This document shows, in pieces, positions 16,645 to 25,315 of a stretch of DNA of 42,326 nt. The stretch comes from Candidatus Saccharimonadota bacterium. Its GTDB lineage: Bacteria > Patescibacteriota > Saccharimonadia > Saccharimonadales > Saccharimonadaceae. The DNA is taken from assembly GCA_017421325.1 (NCBI GenBank), contig JAFOJO010000013.1, positions 1-42,326 on the forward strand, given 5' to 3'. Below the pieces are notes generated by a model that worked only from the letters and a program-made list of their open reading frames with translations, was not told the origin of the DNA and searched no databases. Both the position numbers and the translations under genes were made by a program. Position 1 is the first letter of the stretch. Each line of letters starts with the position of its first letter.

Positions 16645-17790
16645 TCAAATCTCATATTCCCACCCCACTTCCGCAAAAAGTTTTTCCAACATCACCGCAC
16701 TATCCATATATTTCGTGTGTCCCATATACGAAATCACCGTCCGCTCATCCCTTATCCCCATCATCACCTCCCGACACGCAATCCGAATATTTTTCTTTAA
16801 TCTATCCCCCATTACAATATGATTGTTATACACTACCGCGCCCAAAAACGGCACCCCCTGCGCAGATTTTCTTAGCGACCTTTTCCTCGGATGCAGCGTC
16901 AATTTTTTCGTTGCCAAAAACATTTCTATCGCTTTAATATCTTTCTTTAATTGCGCCACCTGTGTTTCATCTACCACAATGTAAAAATCATCCACATATC
17001 GCCCATAATGTTTATATCCCAAATCATATACAATAAATCTATCTAGCATATCTAAATACACATTAGATAAAAGCTGTGAGGTCAAATTCCCAATCACAAT
17101 CCCTTTGCCTGGCTCTTGTTTAAATAAACTTTTGCTATCCGGAAGCTCCGTCCAACCTTTTAAACTTCCTCGTTTTCTCACTCCGTGAATAGGATCGTCC
17201 ATTATGGTTTGATACCATAAAAATTTCAACAGTTCATATTCTTTAGTATCTCGCCGCCCCACAAACTGTCTATCTAATCCCCACATAGCCCGCTCATACA
17301 AATCCCTCCTTGGTAAACTCATAAAATAGCCCTGAATATCCATTTTTAATACATACACTTCCTTTTTATAATTCTCCGACGCCGCTCGTATATGATAATC
17401 CAGCCGCTGTATCCCCATTAGCGTACCCTTTCCCACCCTACAGCTATACGAATCGTAAATAAATCGTTTGTCCCACCAATCATACACCGTATCAAAAATC
17501 AAATGATGCACCACTCTATCCCGAAATGTTGCTGCAAATATTTCTCGTATCACCGGATTATGAATAATATGTGCCGTGCTCCGGCTTGGCCGGTAAGTCT
17601 TCGCCAATATATCATCTCTTAGCTTAATTAAATTTTCATCCGCATTTAGTTCAAATCTGTGCTCGTCTTTTGTACCACGTTTACCACCTTTGCGCGCTTC
17701 TAGATATGCCACATATAGCGCAAACAACAGCCTATTTTCAAATTTCCTCAACCATTCTTTATCCCCCACCCCAAATTCTATTTTCTTCAC
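16645..17790 (-). CDS. DGR reverse transcriptase
   Basis: 381 residues, GTG start. RT motifs: VLKMDIQGYF (first catalytic Asp at about 151), IGNLTSQLLSN (about 233-243; the SQ form of motif 4 typical of DGR enzymes), and GRYVDDFYIVV (catalytic YVDD at about 265-268). It makes an adenine-mutagenised cDNA of the TR RNA for homing into the VR. The start overlaps the stop of the accessory gene (GTGA), so the two are coupled. Its 3' end converges on the TR, which is on the opposite strand 36 bp away. Confidence 0.95.
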   Translation of the reverse strand: MKKIEFGVGDKEWLRKFENRLLFALYVAYLEARKGGKRGTKDEHRFELNADENLIKLRDDILAKTYRPSRSTAHIIHNPVIREIFAATFRDRVVHHLIFDTVYDWWDKRFIYDSYSCRVGKGTLMGIQRLDYHIRAASENYKKEVYVLKMDIQGYFMSLPRRDLYERAMWGLDRQFVGRRDTKEYELLKFLWYQTIMDDPIHGVRKRGSLKGWTELPDSKSLFKQEPGKGIVIGNLTSQLLSNVYLDMLDRFIVYDLGYKHYGRYVDDFYIVVDETQVAQLKKDIKAIEMFLATKKLTLHPRKRSLRKSAQGVPFLGAVVYNNHIVMGDRLKKNIRIACREVMMGIRDERTVISYMGHTKYMDSAVMLEKLFAEVGWEYEI

Positions 17791-18833
17791 ACCAACCTTC
17801 TTACGATTGTGTTCTTAAGATCTACCAGAGTTTCGCCTACCCTCACCCGTGTTGCCAAATCAAACAATTTGTTCTCATCTACTATCGCCAATATCGCCGC
17901 AATGTCATCCATCTGCACCTGCATCTTTTGTAAAGCTTCAAATCTTTCTATTCTACCATTTCCCATTTTAAAATAAATTTTGTACAGTTCTACTACCGCA
18001 GTTAGTAACCTGTTACCAAATACTTCTCTATACGCTCCATCCATTTTCTTTACTTTGGGTGGCAATATTTGCGCCAAATTTCTGATTAACCCATAAATAT
18101 CCGGAAAATTCTCTTTCGGTGTAATCATTTTCTGCACTTTATCTTTATCACGCTTTTCCCGATTCTGTATTTCCTCCACTTCTTTCGGGCTAAACTTTTT
18201 GTCCATCGTCGCAATAATTAGTCCAAATTCACTCCTTTGCACCACACACCCCACCTTCTGTACGTCTTCTACAAACTTTTCACCCCAATGTATTATCGCA
18301 ATCCCATTTTTAAATCTCTGTTGCATATCCGTATCATCACGAATCACTGGTTTACGCCCCATTCTCGGCCCTATATAATATTTATAAAACAGTACCGAAT
18401 TTCCACCTACCTTATACCACTCATCTTCATCTTCTCCATCCCTCGAAGGGAACAAAATTATCCTTGAATAATTATTTTCTTCCAATTTGCGTGCTACTAT
18501 TTTACCGTCAAAATACTTTTTACGTTTAGCGCGCATTCGTTTAGTTTTATCACCCGCATCTTCCTTCGCTTGCTCTTCCAACAATATCCCTTTCAAAATT
18601 TTTGTGTCAAAATTATTTTGCGTTTCAAAAATTTTGGTCTTACTTGGCCGCATTACCTTATCATACACTTCATCGATCTTTTTAGCTCTTTTCTTTTGTG
18701 GTGCGCTCTTGCCATTTAACCAAGAATTCAAGCTCTTGGCCGATACTTCTATCATCCCAGCTAGCGTCGCCTGCGACCAACCCGTAGCCGTCAAAATCTC
18801 CTCCAATTTTTTCACTTCTTCCATAAACTTCAT
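17787..18833 (-). CDS. DGR accessory protein: HTH plus Avd-like four-helix fusion
   Basis: 348 residues in three parts. Residues 1-55 look like an XRE-type helix-turn-helix (WSQATLAGMIEVSAKSLNSW). The middle (about 110-225, with GNSVLFYKYYI and GIAIIHWGEKF) is unassigned but could be the MutS-like (MSL) type of DGR accessory domain. The last 110 residues are four amphipathic helices (beginning IYGLIRNLAQILPP) and resemble Avd, the pentameric partner of DGR reverse transcriptases. It precedes the RT in one operon. Two copies of AACGTTATAAC lie just upstream and could be its own operator. Confidence 0.7.
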   Translation of the reverse strand: MKFMEEVKKLEEILTATGWSQATLAGMIEVSAKSLNSWLNGKSAPQKKRAKKIDEVYDKVMRPSKTKIFETQNNFDTKILKGILLEEQAKEDAGDKTKRMRAKRKKYFDGKIVARKLEENNYSRIILFPSRDGEDEDEWYKVGGNSVLFYKYYIGPRMGRKPVIRDDTDMQQRFKNGIAIIHWGEKFVEDVQKVGCVVQRSEFGLIIATMDKKFSPKEVEEIQNREKRDKDKVQKMITPKENFPDIYGLIRNLAQILPPKVKKMDGAYREVFGNRLLTAVVELYKIYFKMGNGRIERFEALQKMQVQMDDIAAILAIVDENKLFDLATRVRVGETLVDLKNTIVRRLV

Positions 18834-18843
18834 TGTATCATAA

Positions 18844-18878
18844 AACGTTATAACCTTTTAGGGAACGTTATAACGTTA
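18844..18878. promoter_or_regulatory. Repeated palindromic operator upstream of the DGR operon
   Basis: AACGTTATAAC occurs twice, 20 bp apart (about two helical turns), each with the 8-bp palindrome GTTATAAC. They lie directly upstream of the accessory/RT operon and near a TATGAT-like -10 box next to the start codon. The HTH domain of the first gene is the obvious candidate binder. Confidence 0.55.
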
Positions 18879-18898
18879 CATCTCGTACATTTTACCAC

Positions 18899-18945
18899 CT
18901 GAAACTTCCAGACCGGCGCCCACTGCGCCGGCCCGAAAGTTTCAG
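18899..18945. repeat. Hairpin 2 downstream of the VR
   Basis: CTGAAACTT (18899-18907) pairs with AAGTTTCAG (18937-18945), and CCGGCGC (18913-18919) with GCGCCGG (18925-18931). GC-rich inside an AT-rich region. Confidence 0.7.
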
Positions 18946-18958
18946 TGCATTCGCCACA

Positions 18959-18999
18959 CTTCTCTTGGGCGCCGACTATCGCCGGCTCGCCAAGAGAAG
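18959..18999. repeat. Hairpin 1 downstream of the VR (homing-associated or terminator)
   Basis: CTTCTCTTGG (18959-18968) pairs with CCAAGAGAAG (18990-18999). An inner GCCGGC/GTCGGC stem (minus-strand sense) has a GATA loop. It starts 15 bp beyond the VR end. Hairpins or cruciforms just after the VR help target recognition in characterised DGRs such as that of Bordetella phage BPP-1. There is no T-run, so simple termination is less likely. Confidence 0.65.
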
Positions 19000-19014
19000 G
19001 TGGCCTCAGAGGCT

Positions 19015-19230
19015 CGAAGGGAACCAAGCCCTATGAAGAAGGCGCGACCACGCAGCGGACGGTAAAGCCGAGGAACTTATCGCTGCTATCCGTACCTGGG
19101 TAGAGAAGTGAACTGTCGAGGAACAGGCTATAGGCGCGGTCGGCATTGTACGCGGACGAGGACCAGTAGTACCCGTACGACCCGCGAGTGCTAATACTAC
19201 TATCGTAGGCGTAGCCGGAGTAGAGGAAAT
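19015..19230 (-). repeat. DGR variable repeat (VR), 216 bp
   Basis: Forms the 3' end of the 19031-21388 gene and continues past its stop codon. It differs from the TR only where the TR has A (A to T, G or C, 25 sites). The changes convert Asn codons to Tyr, Asp, Ser, Thr, Arg, Phe and Leu. Confidence 0.95.
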
Positions 19231-21388
19231 TATTCGGGAAGCTCCTAAGTGCCCTTGATGCGTCCACGCCCTCCGGATTCCCAGTGTAATAAAAATAATC
19301 ATTTGCAAAGTTAGCAGGATCAGCTCCAATATTAGCACGAGACAACTTCCAAAAATCACTATTATTAACACTAGCTTTGCGCCCACCCATTGGCAATCTC
19401 CATCCACTCGGACAAATAGAAGTTCCCGCCGTATCAGAAGCAGAATAGGAAGTGTAGTGCATAGTATTAGCTATAGCTGCCGCCCAAGAATAATAATTTC
19501 CATACGAATAAACATTTTGATTCGTATTGGCCATATTGGCAACTGTAACATTATTGTTCTTACTGGTAACAGAATTCGTATTGTCGTTTCTATATCTTGG
19601 CATCCTATAACCCAAGTTCCCCGGATCGTTGCTGGAATATGTAATATTGTGCGTATTATTATTACCATTCGTACTATACAAACTATTGGCTGTGGTATTA
19701 TTGGCAAAATTCGCTACCTCAGGATTCGCCAACCCTACAAACACATTATTCGCACCAGTACCCAGCCCTTGAGTATTGCTCGCCGCAAACGACACATCCT
19801 GCACCGTACCATTACTATCTAAATAATAATTAGATAGTCTCAAGTTTTCTATCATCCAATAGTTTCCATCTTTTAGTTTAGCCACCGCATATACTTGGTT
19901 ATCACGCTCATCTCTTAAAGCAGTTATATATTCATTTGGCTTGCTAGCCAAAGTATCTCCTGCTGTTTCGGTAAGTTGTGTAGCTAGAAGACCCTCTGTT
20001 TGGAAAGTCAGTTCGTTACCATCTTTATCTTTTGCCACCGGCACCCACACTGCATAAAGTTTCATACCACTAGCACTCAAATCTCCAGTAGTAATATTCT
20101 GCATCGGACCATAGATAGTAGGCTTATTATTTGTAGCATTTATCGCAGTCGCCGCATTTTTATCTTCACTCCAACCTGCAAAACCGTAGTCACTTTGGCC
20201 ATCATTATTAGTGTCATACTTAAAATTAGATGGGAATAAATTTACCGCCATATTGGAAGTAATAGCATTGGTATTATCACTATAATTAGCTGTCTGGTCA
20301 CTCATCTTAGTAGCGCTATTCGCACCATTGTCATCATAGCAGATTCTACGAGACTGGCAATCCGTCCACATTGCATATAGCGTAATAGTATTATCATTAG
20401 ATGTTTGATCTATACCGAAATTATCGCCTGGCTTATAAATACTGCCGTTACAATCAGTGGTGGTAGTATTTGCACTACACCACCCGGCAAAATAGTACCC
20501 GTCAGACCTAGTAGGCGTATTTGTACGTAACGCAACCGTCGTCTCATATGTTGTTAAATCTACCTGATTCACAGGCATACTAGACGGATTAGCTTGTCCA
20601 CTACTATCCACATAGTTTATAGTATACGATGCGCCATTGCCTACCGCTTTAATTACAAAGGTATCATTTTGATAGGTGCCCATTGGGATAGTGGTATCTA
20701 CTCTAGCACCTATCTTCATTGTGTATTCTTGTGGTATTAAGTCGCCAGTTTCTGTGTCTGTAAGGTTAGCTGTACTAGTTTTAGCAAAGTTAGTTTCAGC
20801 AGTAGATACGGGGAAATACTTTTCATCTACGCCTTCCCCCCTATTAGACATTTGGGTGTTGCCGTTTAGATAAGTACTAGGATTAAAGCCCCAAGTATTA
20901 CGGACTGTATTTAATGTTACATTAGAATCTTCACTACTAGTTGGATCTATGTAATCACTCTTTAGTATGCCACTACTTAGTGTACTAGGTAATGGGCTAA
21001 TATAACATTTTTCTTCTGTTACTGGACAATTGGTAGCATCTGTATTAATCAGTTTGGTAGTATTATCGCCACTTTGGGCAGCAATACTTAAGGTATATCC
21101 CGTATAGCTGTCCGTAGAAGCAGTAATGGTTAGCTCATTAGACTCTGCAAAGGTACCGTCTTTTGAGACTGGCTTCAAGTTGAAAGAAAGGAGATTTACT
21201 GTTTCGCCACTAATACTAAGTTTCACTGAATTAGTGGCTGGAGTGGCTGTACCTACTGTAGCATTAGCATTTTCCTCTGGCTTTGGCGGAAAAATCACGC
21301 TACCACACAAAAACAGCAACAAACCACAAGCTACCCACCCCGCCAGTCGCAGAGTCCGCTTAAGTTTTAATTGTTGCTGTAATTTCAC
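19031..21388 (-). CDS. DGR-diversified FISUMP surface protein
   Basis: 785 residues, GTG start with AAGGAG upstream. An N-terminal membrane segment (about 14-30) is followed by Thr/Ser/Asn-rich beta sequence. Two InlB-type repeats follow, ending ITLYAMW and MKLYAVW. The C-terminal FISUMP domain carries NYWMIENLRL, CPSGWRLPMGG, YYWSSS and GFTVRCVVAPSS. FISUMP is a C-type-lectin-like fold used as a DGR target in CPR bacteria. The last 66 or so residues are the VR, with variable positions in the Tyr/Ser/Asp-rich loop. It is most probably a cell-surface binding protein whose ligand specificity is rewritten. Confidence 0.9.
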   Translation of the reverse strand: MKLQQQLKLKRTLRLAGWVACGLLLFLCGSVIFPPKPEENANATVGTATPATNSVKLSISGETVNLLSFNLKPVSKDGTFAESNELTITASTDSYTGYTLSIAAQSGDNTTKLINTDATNCPVTEEKCYISPLPSTLSSGILKSDYIDPTSSEDSNVTLNTVRNTWGFNPSTYLNGNTQMSNRGEGVDEKYFPVSTAETNFAKTSTANLTDTETGDLIPQEYTMKIGARVDTTIPMGTYQNDTFVIKAVGNGASYTINYVDSSGQANPSSMPVNQVDLTTYETTVALRTNTPTRSDGYYFAGWCSANTTTTDCNGSIYKPGDNFGIDQTSNDNTITLYAMWTDCQSRRICYDDNGANSATKMSDQTANYSDNTNAITSNMAVNLFPSNFKYDTNNDGQSDYGFAGWSEDKNAATAINATNNKPTIYGPMQNITTGDLSASGMKLYAVWVPVAKDKDGNELTFQTEGLLATQLTETAGDTLASKPNEYITALRDERDNQVYAVAKLKDGNYWMIENLRLSNYYLDSNGTVQDVSFAASNTQGLGTGANNVFVGLANPEVANFANNTTANSLYSTNGNNNTHNITYSSNDPGNLGYRMPRYRNDNTNSVTSKNNNVTVANMANTNQNVYSYGNYYSWAAAIANTMHYTSYSASDTAGTSICPSGWRLPMGGRKASVNNSDFWKLSRANIGADPANFANDYFYYTGNPEGVDASRALRSFPNNFLYSGYAYDSSISTRGSYGYYWSSSAYNADRAYSLFLDSSLLYPGTDSSDKFLGFTVRCVVAPSS

Positions 21389-21482
21389 TTCTTCTCCTTT
21401 TTATTTTTACGACCTAAACATAACTATATTCCATCTCTATTCTACCCCACCCCCCACCAAAAAACAAGTACAATTTTCTACA

Positions 21483-21515
21483 AAAATCTCCCCAAGCTAA
21501 GCTTAGGGAGATTTT
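21483..21515 (-). terminator. Terminator of the 21549-22889 gene
   Basis: AAAATCTCCC at 21483-21492 pairs with GGGAGATTTT at 21506-21515 around an AAGCTTAGCTT-like loop. On the minus strand it ends in a T-run. Confidence 0.75.
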
Positions 21516-21548
21516 AAGTATTTCCCGCCCTATTATGAAGCGGTCAAC

Positions 21549-22889
21549 TTATTTCATTAACTTTTTGCGGCTAGCAATGTAGTAACCAAGCGTGGTTACC
21601 ATCGAACCAGCACCTAGGGCGCCAGTCACTACTTCACCCGCACCAGTATTTACGATAGTGGTTGGAGTTTCCGTAGGAACATCTGGCGTTGGTGTTGGAG
21701 TTGGCTCTGGAGTAGGTTCCGGAGTTGGGCCCGTACAAGTCTTTGCTACGTATACCTGTGCCGAATCTTGCACCGCAAAGCCATTCGCCGAAGCCTTCGC
21801 CCAGTTAATTAGGCGGTTAGTTTTGTTACAAACTAAATCTTCATCTACCACTTCCGCTATAAAGCGTAAGTACGCATCGCCTTTTACGGCATAACTACCT
21901 ACGTTTACTGCTGCCACCGTTGGGTCTTCATAAGCCACCCCATTCGGGTTAGATTGATTAAGCAATTTAGCAGAATCAGCCACGTACTTCAAGTTGTTTG
22001 GCAAAGAGTCGCGAATCATTACATCTTTCACCATTGAATCATTCAAGTTTTTGTAATGAATTTGGAATTCAACTTTGTCACCAACTTTAGCGTCAACCGA
22101 TTCTTTCCATTCCTTGTCACCAGCCATCCGTACAGTCTTCTCGATCGAGCTAGATTCGAATACTGGTTTTACTTCAATCGTATAGTAAGAAGCATAACCA
22201 TAACAGCCAGGCACCTTGCCATCTTCGTTAGCCTTGTAGCTTGCTTTCACGCCAGCTGTAGTAGCCAACGAATCGCTTAAAGTTTTACCGCCATTAGCAC
22301 CGTAGTTATTATTTTCTACTAGCGAGCTACCTTCGATGTAGTCAAGGTAGAAAGCTCTACCGTCGGCGCTCTTAAAGTCGACATAGTCCCAATAAGAACT
22401 AATTGCTGTACCCGGCGCATCGATAAAACCATTTACCCGTTGAGTAGCGCCCACTACTTCTGGAATCTGGAAAGAGACTTTCACATTTTCCGCCGTAGCA
22501 GCTTCACCCTTTGGGTTGTTGTTGTGCACATAAAGCCGCACAATGTAAGTTTTACCTTCTTCTACGGTGATGGTATTACCATCCCACACGTTATTCTTAC
22601 CATTATTGCCAGTGGCCTTATCACGTGCCCCCACGAAATTTCTTTCGTCAGAAAGTGGCATTATTACGCCAGCTTCTTTATTTTTCTCTGATAAATTTTC
22701 GTTAGAATCAACGATCGAGTTGAAAACGATATTATCGCCAAGCTCGCCGTTGTTAATTTGGGCGATAGTGTAAGTCTTACGACCTTCACCAGCGTTACCC
22801 CAAGCGCTAACGAACGCCGGGACAATAGCCGCAGTAGCAACTACCGCTGCTGCCGACACCCCAAGTATAGTTTTATAAACTTTACTCAT
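21549..22889 (-). CDS. Cell-surface protein with DUF11-like repeat and C-terminal anchor
   Basis: 446 residues. A signal peptide (MSKVYKTILGVSAAAVVATA) is followed by a long beta-rich ectodomain. Part of it resembles DUF11/isopeptide-type repeats (GDKVEFQIHYKNLNDSMVKD and DSLPNNLKYV). A Pro/Thr repeat (PTPEPTPEPTPTPTPDVP) then leads to IVNTGAGEVV, a hydrophobic segment and RKKLMK. The end looks like a cell-wall sorting signal with NTG in place of LPXTG. AAAGGA lies upstream. Probably an abundant stalked surface protein; neighbours on both sides are also surface genes. Confidence 0.75.
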   Translation of the reverse strand: MSKVYKTILGVSAAAVVATAAIVPAFVSAWGNAGEGRKTYTIAQINNGELGDNIVFNSIVDSNENLSEKNKEAGVIMPLSDERNFVGARDKATGNNGKNNVWDGNTITVEEGKTYIVRLYVHNNNPKGEAATAENVKVSFQIPEVVGATQRVNGFIDAPGTAISSYWDYVDFKSADGRAFYLDYIEGSSLVENNNYGANGGKTLSDSLATTAGVKASYKANEDGKVPGCYGYASYYTIEVKPVFESSSIEKTVRMAGDKEWKESVDAKVGDKVEFQIHYKNLNDSMVKDVMIRDSLPNNLKYVADSAKLLNQSNPNGVAYEDPTVAAVNVGSYAVKGDAYLRFIAEVVDEDLVCNKTNRLINWAKASANGFAVQDSAQVYVAKTCTGPTPEPTPEPTPTPTPDVPTETPTTIVNTGAGEVVTGALGAGSMVTTLGYYIASRKKLMK

Positions 22890-22953
22890 AATTTTCCTTT
22901 CATAAATATTAAAAATAAAAGTTAAATTTCTAAATTATTAATTAATAATCAAC

Positions 22954-23136
22954 TTTTATATTGGAATTCACTTCCAATATAAAAATCTAACTGGTTTCTT
23001 TTGCTGAACTTTTCTTTTCCGAAAGAAAAGTTCAGATAAGTTGCTAGCCGACAAATTGTTAATTTTCGTCTTCCGCAACCGAATCATCTCAGTCTCAAAT
23101 ATTTTGGGTGTGACCCAGCAGCGAAGCCGCTGGGTC
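22954..23136. repeat. Cluster of three hairpins between surface genes
   Basis: The 280-bp gap 22890-23169 contains three strong inverted repeats. TTTTATATTGGAA / TTCCAATATAAAA is a 13-bp perfect stem starting near 22954. CTGAACTTTTCTTT / AAAGAAAAGTTCAG is a 14-bp stem near 23003-23034. GACCCAGC / GCTGGGTC lies near 23112-23136. The last may terminate the 23170 gene. The first two lie in the leader of the 22889 gene or its promoter region. Confidence 0.55.
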
Positions 23137-23169
23137 GAAGATAAGGTGCGTCACCCTAGCTATATGCTA

Positions 23170-24981
23170 TCAATCAGGAACAAACTCTCCATCCCCATTG
23201 GAGCTTGTTACTGGTTTTTGGCTGTTTACCGGGCCTCTGTCGGTTACCGGATCAGGTTCATAGTCCATTTTGTTTTCATGGTCTACGATCTGTCCAGCCT
23301 GTTCCTCAGCTTTATGCTCTGGAACTACCGCCGGAGTATCCGGCTTTACGTCTGCAGGATCCTGCTTTTCAGTTCTCGGATCTTGCGCTTGATACTCACC
23401 ACTACCGTCGGACGGCTTGTTGTCACCGCCGCCCTTTTGGGCATTTCCGTTGTTAACGGGATCGTCAGCAGGATCCTTTTGTTTAACCGTCGACGTCGGA
23501 TCTGTCGGATCCGGACCCGGATCCGGAGTCGTAGTCGGACTCGGCGGATTGTCAGGGTCCGTCGGCGTCGGCGGGTTATCAGGACTTGTCGGAGTTGGCG
23601 GATTGTCAGGGTCGGGATCCGTCGGCGTTGGTACATTAACCACTTCCGGCGGATCTTCTTTGTCAAAGAACTCCGGTCGCTTGTCGTGCACATTAAAGCC
23701 GATAACAAACAGACCCCTAGCGTCCTTCTTGCCAGCTTCACTCTTAGGAATATAAGCTAGCACGAAAGCGTCTTTCTTGTACTGATACTCAGCCATTATG
23801 CCCGCGCGGTCATTATTTTTAGCCGCACTGTTTAAACACCAGTTTTCAATAGTTTGATGCGACTGCACGCCCTGTTCTACCAATCTTTCCAGGAAAGTGC
23901 ACAAAGTTGCAGCGTAGCATCTGTACTCCTCAGTGACATAAATCACCTTAGTATCGTTGCCACGATATTCGCACCAAACAAAGACTCCCTTACTGTTCTT
24001 CTGAACCATTTCGTTCATCCAGCCATTGAGGTCTCCGATAGCCTGATCGCCAATCTTCTTACTGCGGAGAGCGTTAGCCACTGCCACACCATACACGGGA
24101 TTGCGGAGAATTTCCGTCTCCAGCTTTTTGAACATCTTTGTAGTATCCTTACTCTCAAACCCAAAGGTTAAAGCATCAGACATACCAGTTTTAGATGTTC
24201 TTTCCTTATCCTTTGGAGATAAAGAAGAGTCTAGCAGAGTTTCCTGAATATCCTTGTACTTAGTCAAGGTTAACTTTTCCAAGTCTTCCGGAGTTAGCTT
24301 CTGCACCGACAAATTTTGTTGGTCGTATGCGTTTTCGACCGCTTCGACACTCGGGCCTCCGCAGCCAGCCAAGCTAAGCACAATCAGCACTACAACCAAC
24401 ACAAGCGCAGTAATCTTTACCGCCATCTGGACTTTTTCAAAGTCTTTATTACCCTCAGCGGCACGATAGTTAAAAGCATCTATCACCATAAAAGCGATTA
24501 GCCCCACCATCATCAAAAAAGGCAAATTGCAAAAGATCCTTGAAAACGCATTATTGCCCCACGGAGCCGACATCATAGTCGCCAAACTATGGCCTATAAC
24601 GGTCAAAACTCCAGCAACTATGCCGAAACATACACCTTGTCCAAGCATAGCTCCTATTCTATACCAGGCAAAAGCCAGATACACATAACCGAACAAAACT
24701 AATGCGAAAAAGATCCACGCCAACCACATAGTGTTCACGTTAATTTTCACCAGGTTATAGGCAATCAGGCCAGTAGACACACCAGCTATTACGCCAGCAA
24801 TCCACCCTTCTGCGCCAGCCTTTGATAAAAACGATATAGACTTATGCGGCGTTCCATTGCTATCAATCTTGGAGGTTCTTATCTCGCCTCCATTTGCCAA
24901 ATGATGGCTTGCCATTAATAAGCTACCAACTAATACGCCAAAAAAGATCGCTAAGGGGCCATTAAATAATTGATTCAACAT
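23170..24981 (-). CDS. Polytopic membrane protein with proline-rich extracellular tail
   Basis: 603 residues. Five to six hydrophobic segments occupy about residues 1-215, the last one ending LIVLSLAGCGG, which resembles an internal lipobox. A soluble domain (about 220-425) contains several cysteines (VWCEYRG, RCYAATLC, ENWCLN). A long Pro/Thr/Asp tail follows, with DNPPTPT-type repeats. The start has AAGGAGGT upstream. No family recognised. The build suggests a membrane anchor carrying an extracellular domain on a stalk. A consensus promoter lies at 25150-25178. Confidence 0.65.
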   Translation of the reverse strand: MLNQLFNGPLAIFFGVLVGSLLMASHHLANGGEIRTSKIDSNGTPHKSISFLSKAGAEGWIAGVIAGVSTGLIAYNLVKINVNTMWLAWIFFALVLFGYVYLAFAWYRIGAMLGQGVCFGIVAGVLTVIGHSLATMMSAPWGNNAFSRIFCNLPFLMMVGLIAFMVIDAFNYRAAEGNKDFEKVQMAVKITALVLVVVLIVLSLAGCGGPSVEAVENAYDQQNLSVQKLTPEDLEKLTLTKYKDIQETLLDSSLSPKDKERTSKTGMSDALTFGFESKDTTKMFKKLETEILRNPVYGVAVANALRSKKIGDQAIGDLNGWMNEMVQKNSKGVFVWCEYRGNDTKVIYVTEEYRCYAATLCTFLERLVEQGVQSHQTIENWCLNSAAKNNDRAGIMAEYQYKKDAFVLAYIPKSEAGKKDARGLFVIGFNVHDKRPEFFDKEDPPEVVNVPTPTDPDPDNPPTPTSPDNPPTPTDPDNPPSPTTTPDPGPDPTDPTSTVKQKDPADDPVNNGNAQKGGGDNKPSDGSGEYQAQDPRTEKQDPADVKPDTPAVVPEHKAEEQAGQIVDHENKMDYEPDPVTDRGPVNSQKPVTSSNGDGEFVPD

Positions 24982-25149
24982 GGTAATTATACCTCCTTAA
25001 AAAATTTTTCTGGAGGCACCCGCCCCCAGAACGAATTGGGGATGGGGACATATAGCTATTCAGATTTCATTTGAAATCTGAGATGATTCGGTTGTTAATG
25101 GTCTTCATCGCTTTGACTCTGAAAACACACCAAAACTCAGACTGCTCTC

Positions 25150-25178
25150 ATTGTATCACACTTTCGCTTTTTTGTCAA
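25150..25178 (-). promoter_or_regulatory. Promoter of the 23170-24981 gene
   Basis: Minus strand: TTGACA (25178-25173), 17-nt spacer, TACAAT (25155-25150). The leader of about 160 nt (24982-25143) carries a CAGATTTCA/TGAAATCTG hairpin near 25060-25081 and a GC-rich stem near the gene. Confidence 0.7.
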
Positions 25179-25236
25179 TATATATATCAGTTTTTTGCGC
25201 TTATGTCTAAAAAATGAAGATCCTCAGCCACGTGAA

Positions 25237-25261
25237 AAGCCCGACTCTAAGAGCCGGGCTT
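25237..25261 (-). terminator. Terminator of the 25316-25840 gene
   Basis: AAGCCCGGCTC, TTA loop, GAGTCGGGCTT then TTC on the minus strand. Confidence 0.75.
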
Positions 25262-25315
25262 CCCAATGTACAGTAAGTAATTTAAGTTTGGTTATCGGGG
25301 TTATCCCCTGTTTTT

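Noticed and set aside
23480-23660. Tandem-like GGATCC-type repeats resembling a repeat array
   Set aside because: They encode the Pro/Thr/Asp stalk of the 23170-24981 protein in frame. Spacing is irregular and there are no spacers, so it is not a CRISPR array.
23041-23760. Long plus-strand frames opposite the 23170-24981 gene
   Set aside because: Arg/Ser/Val-rich products without start signals; shadows of the low-complexity region of the real gene.
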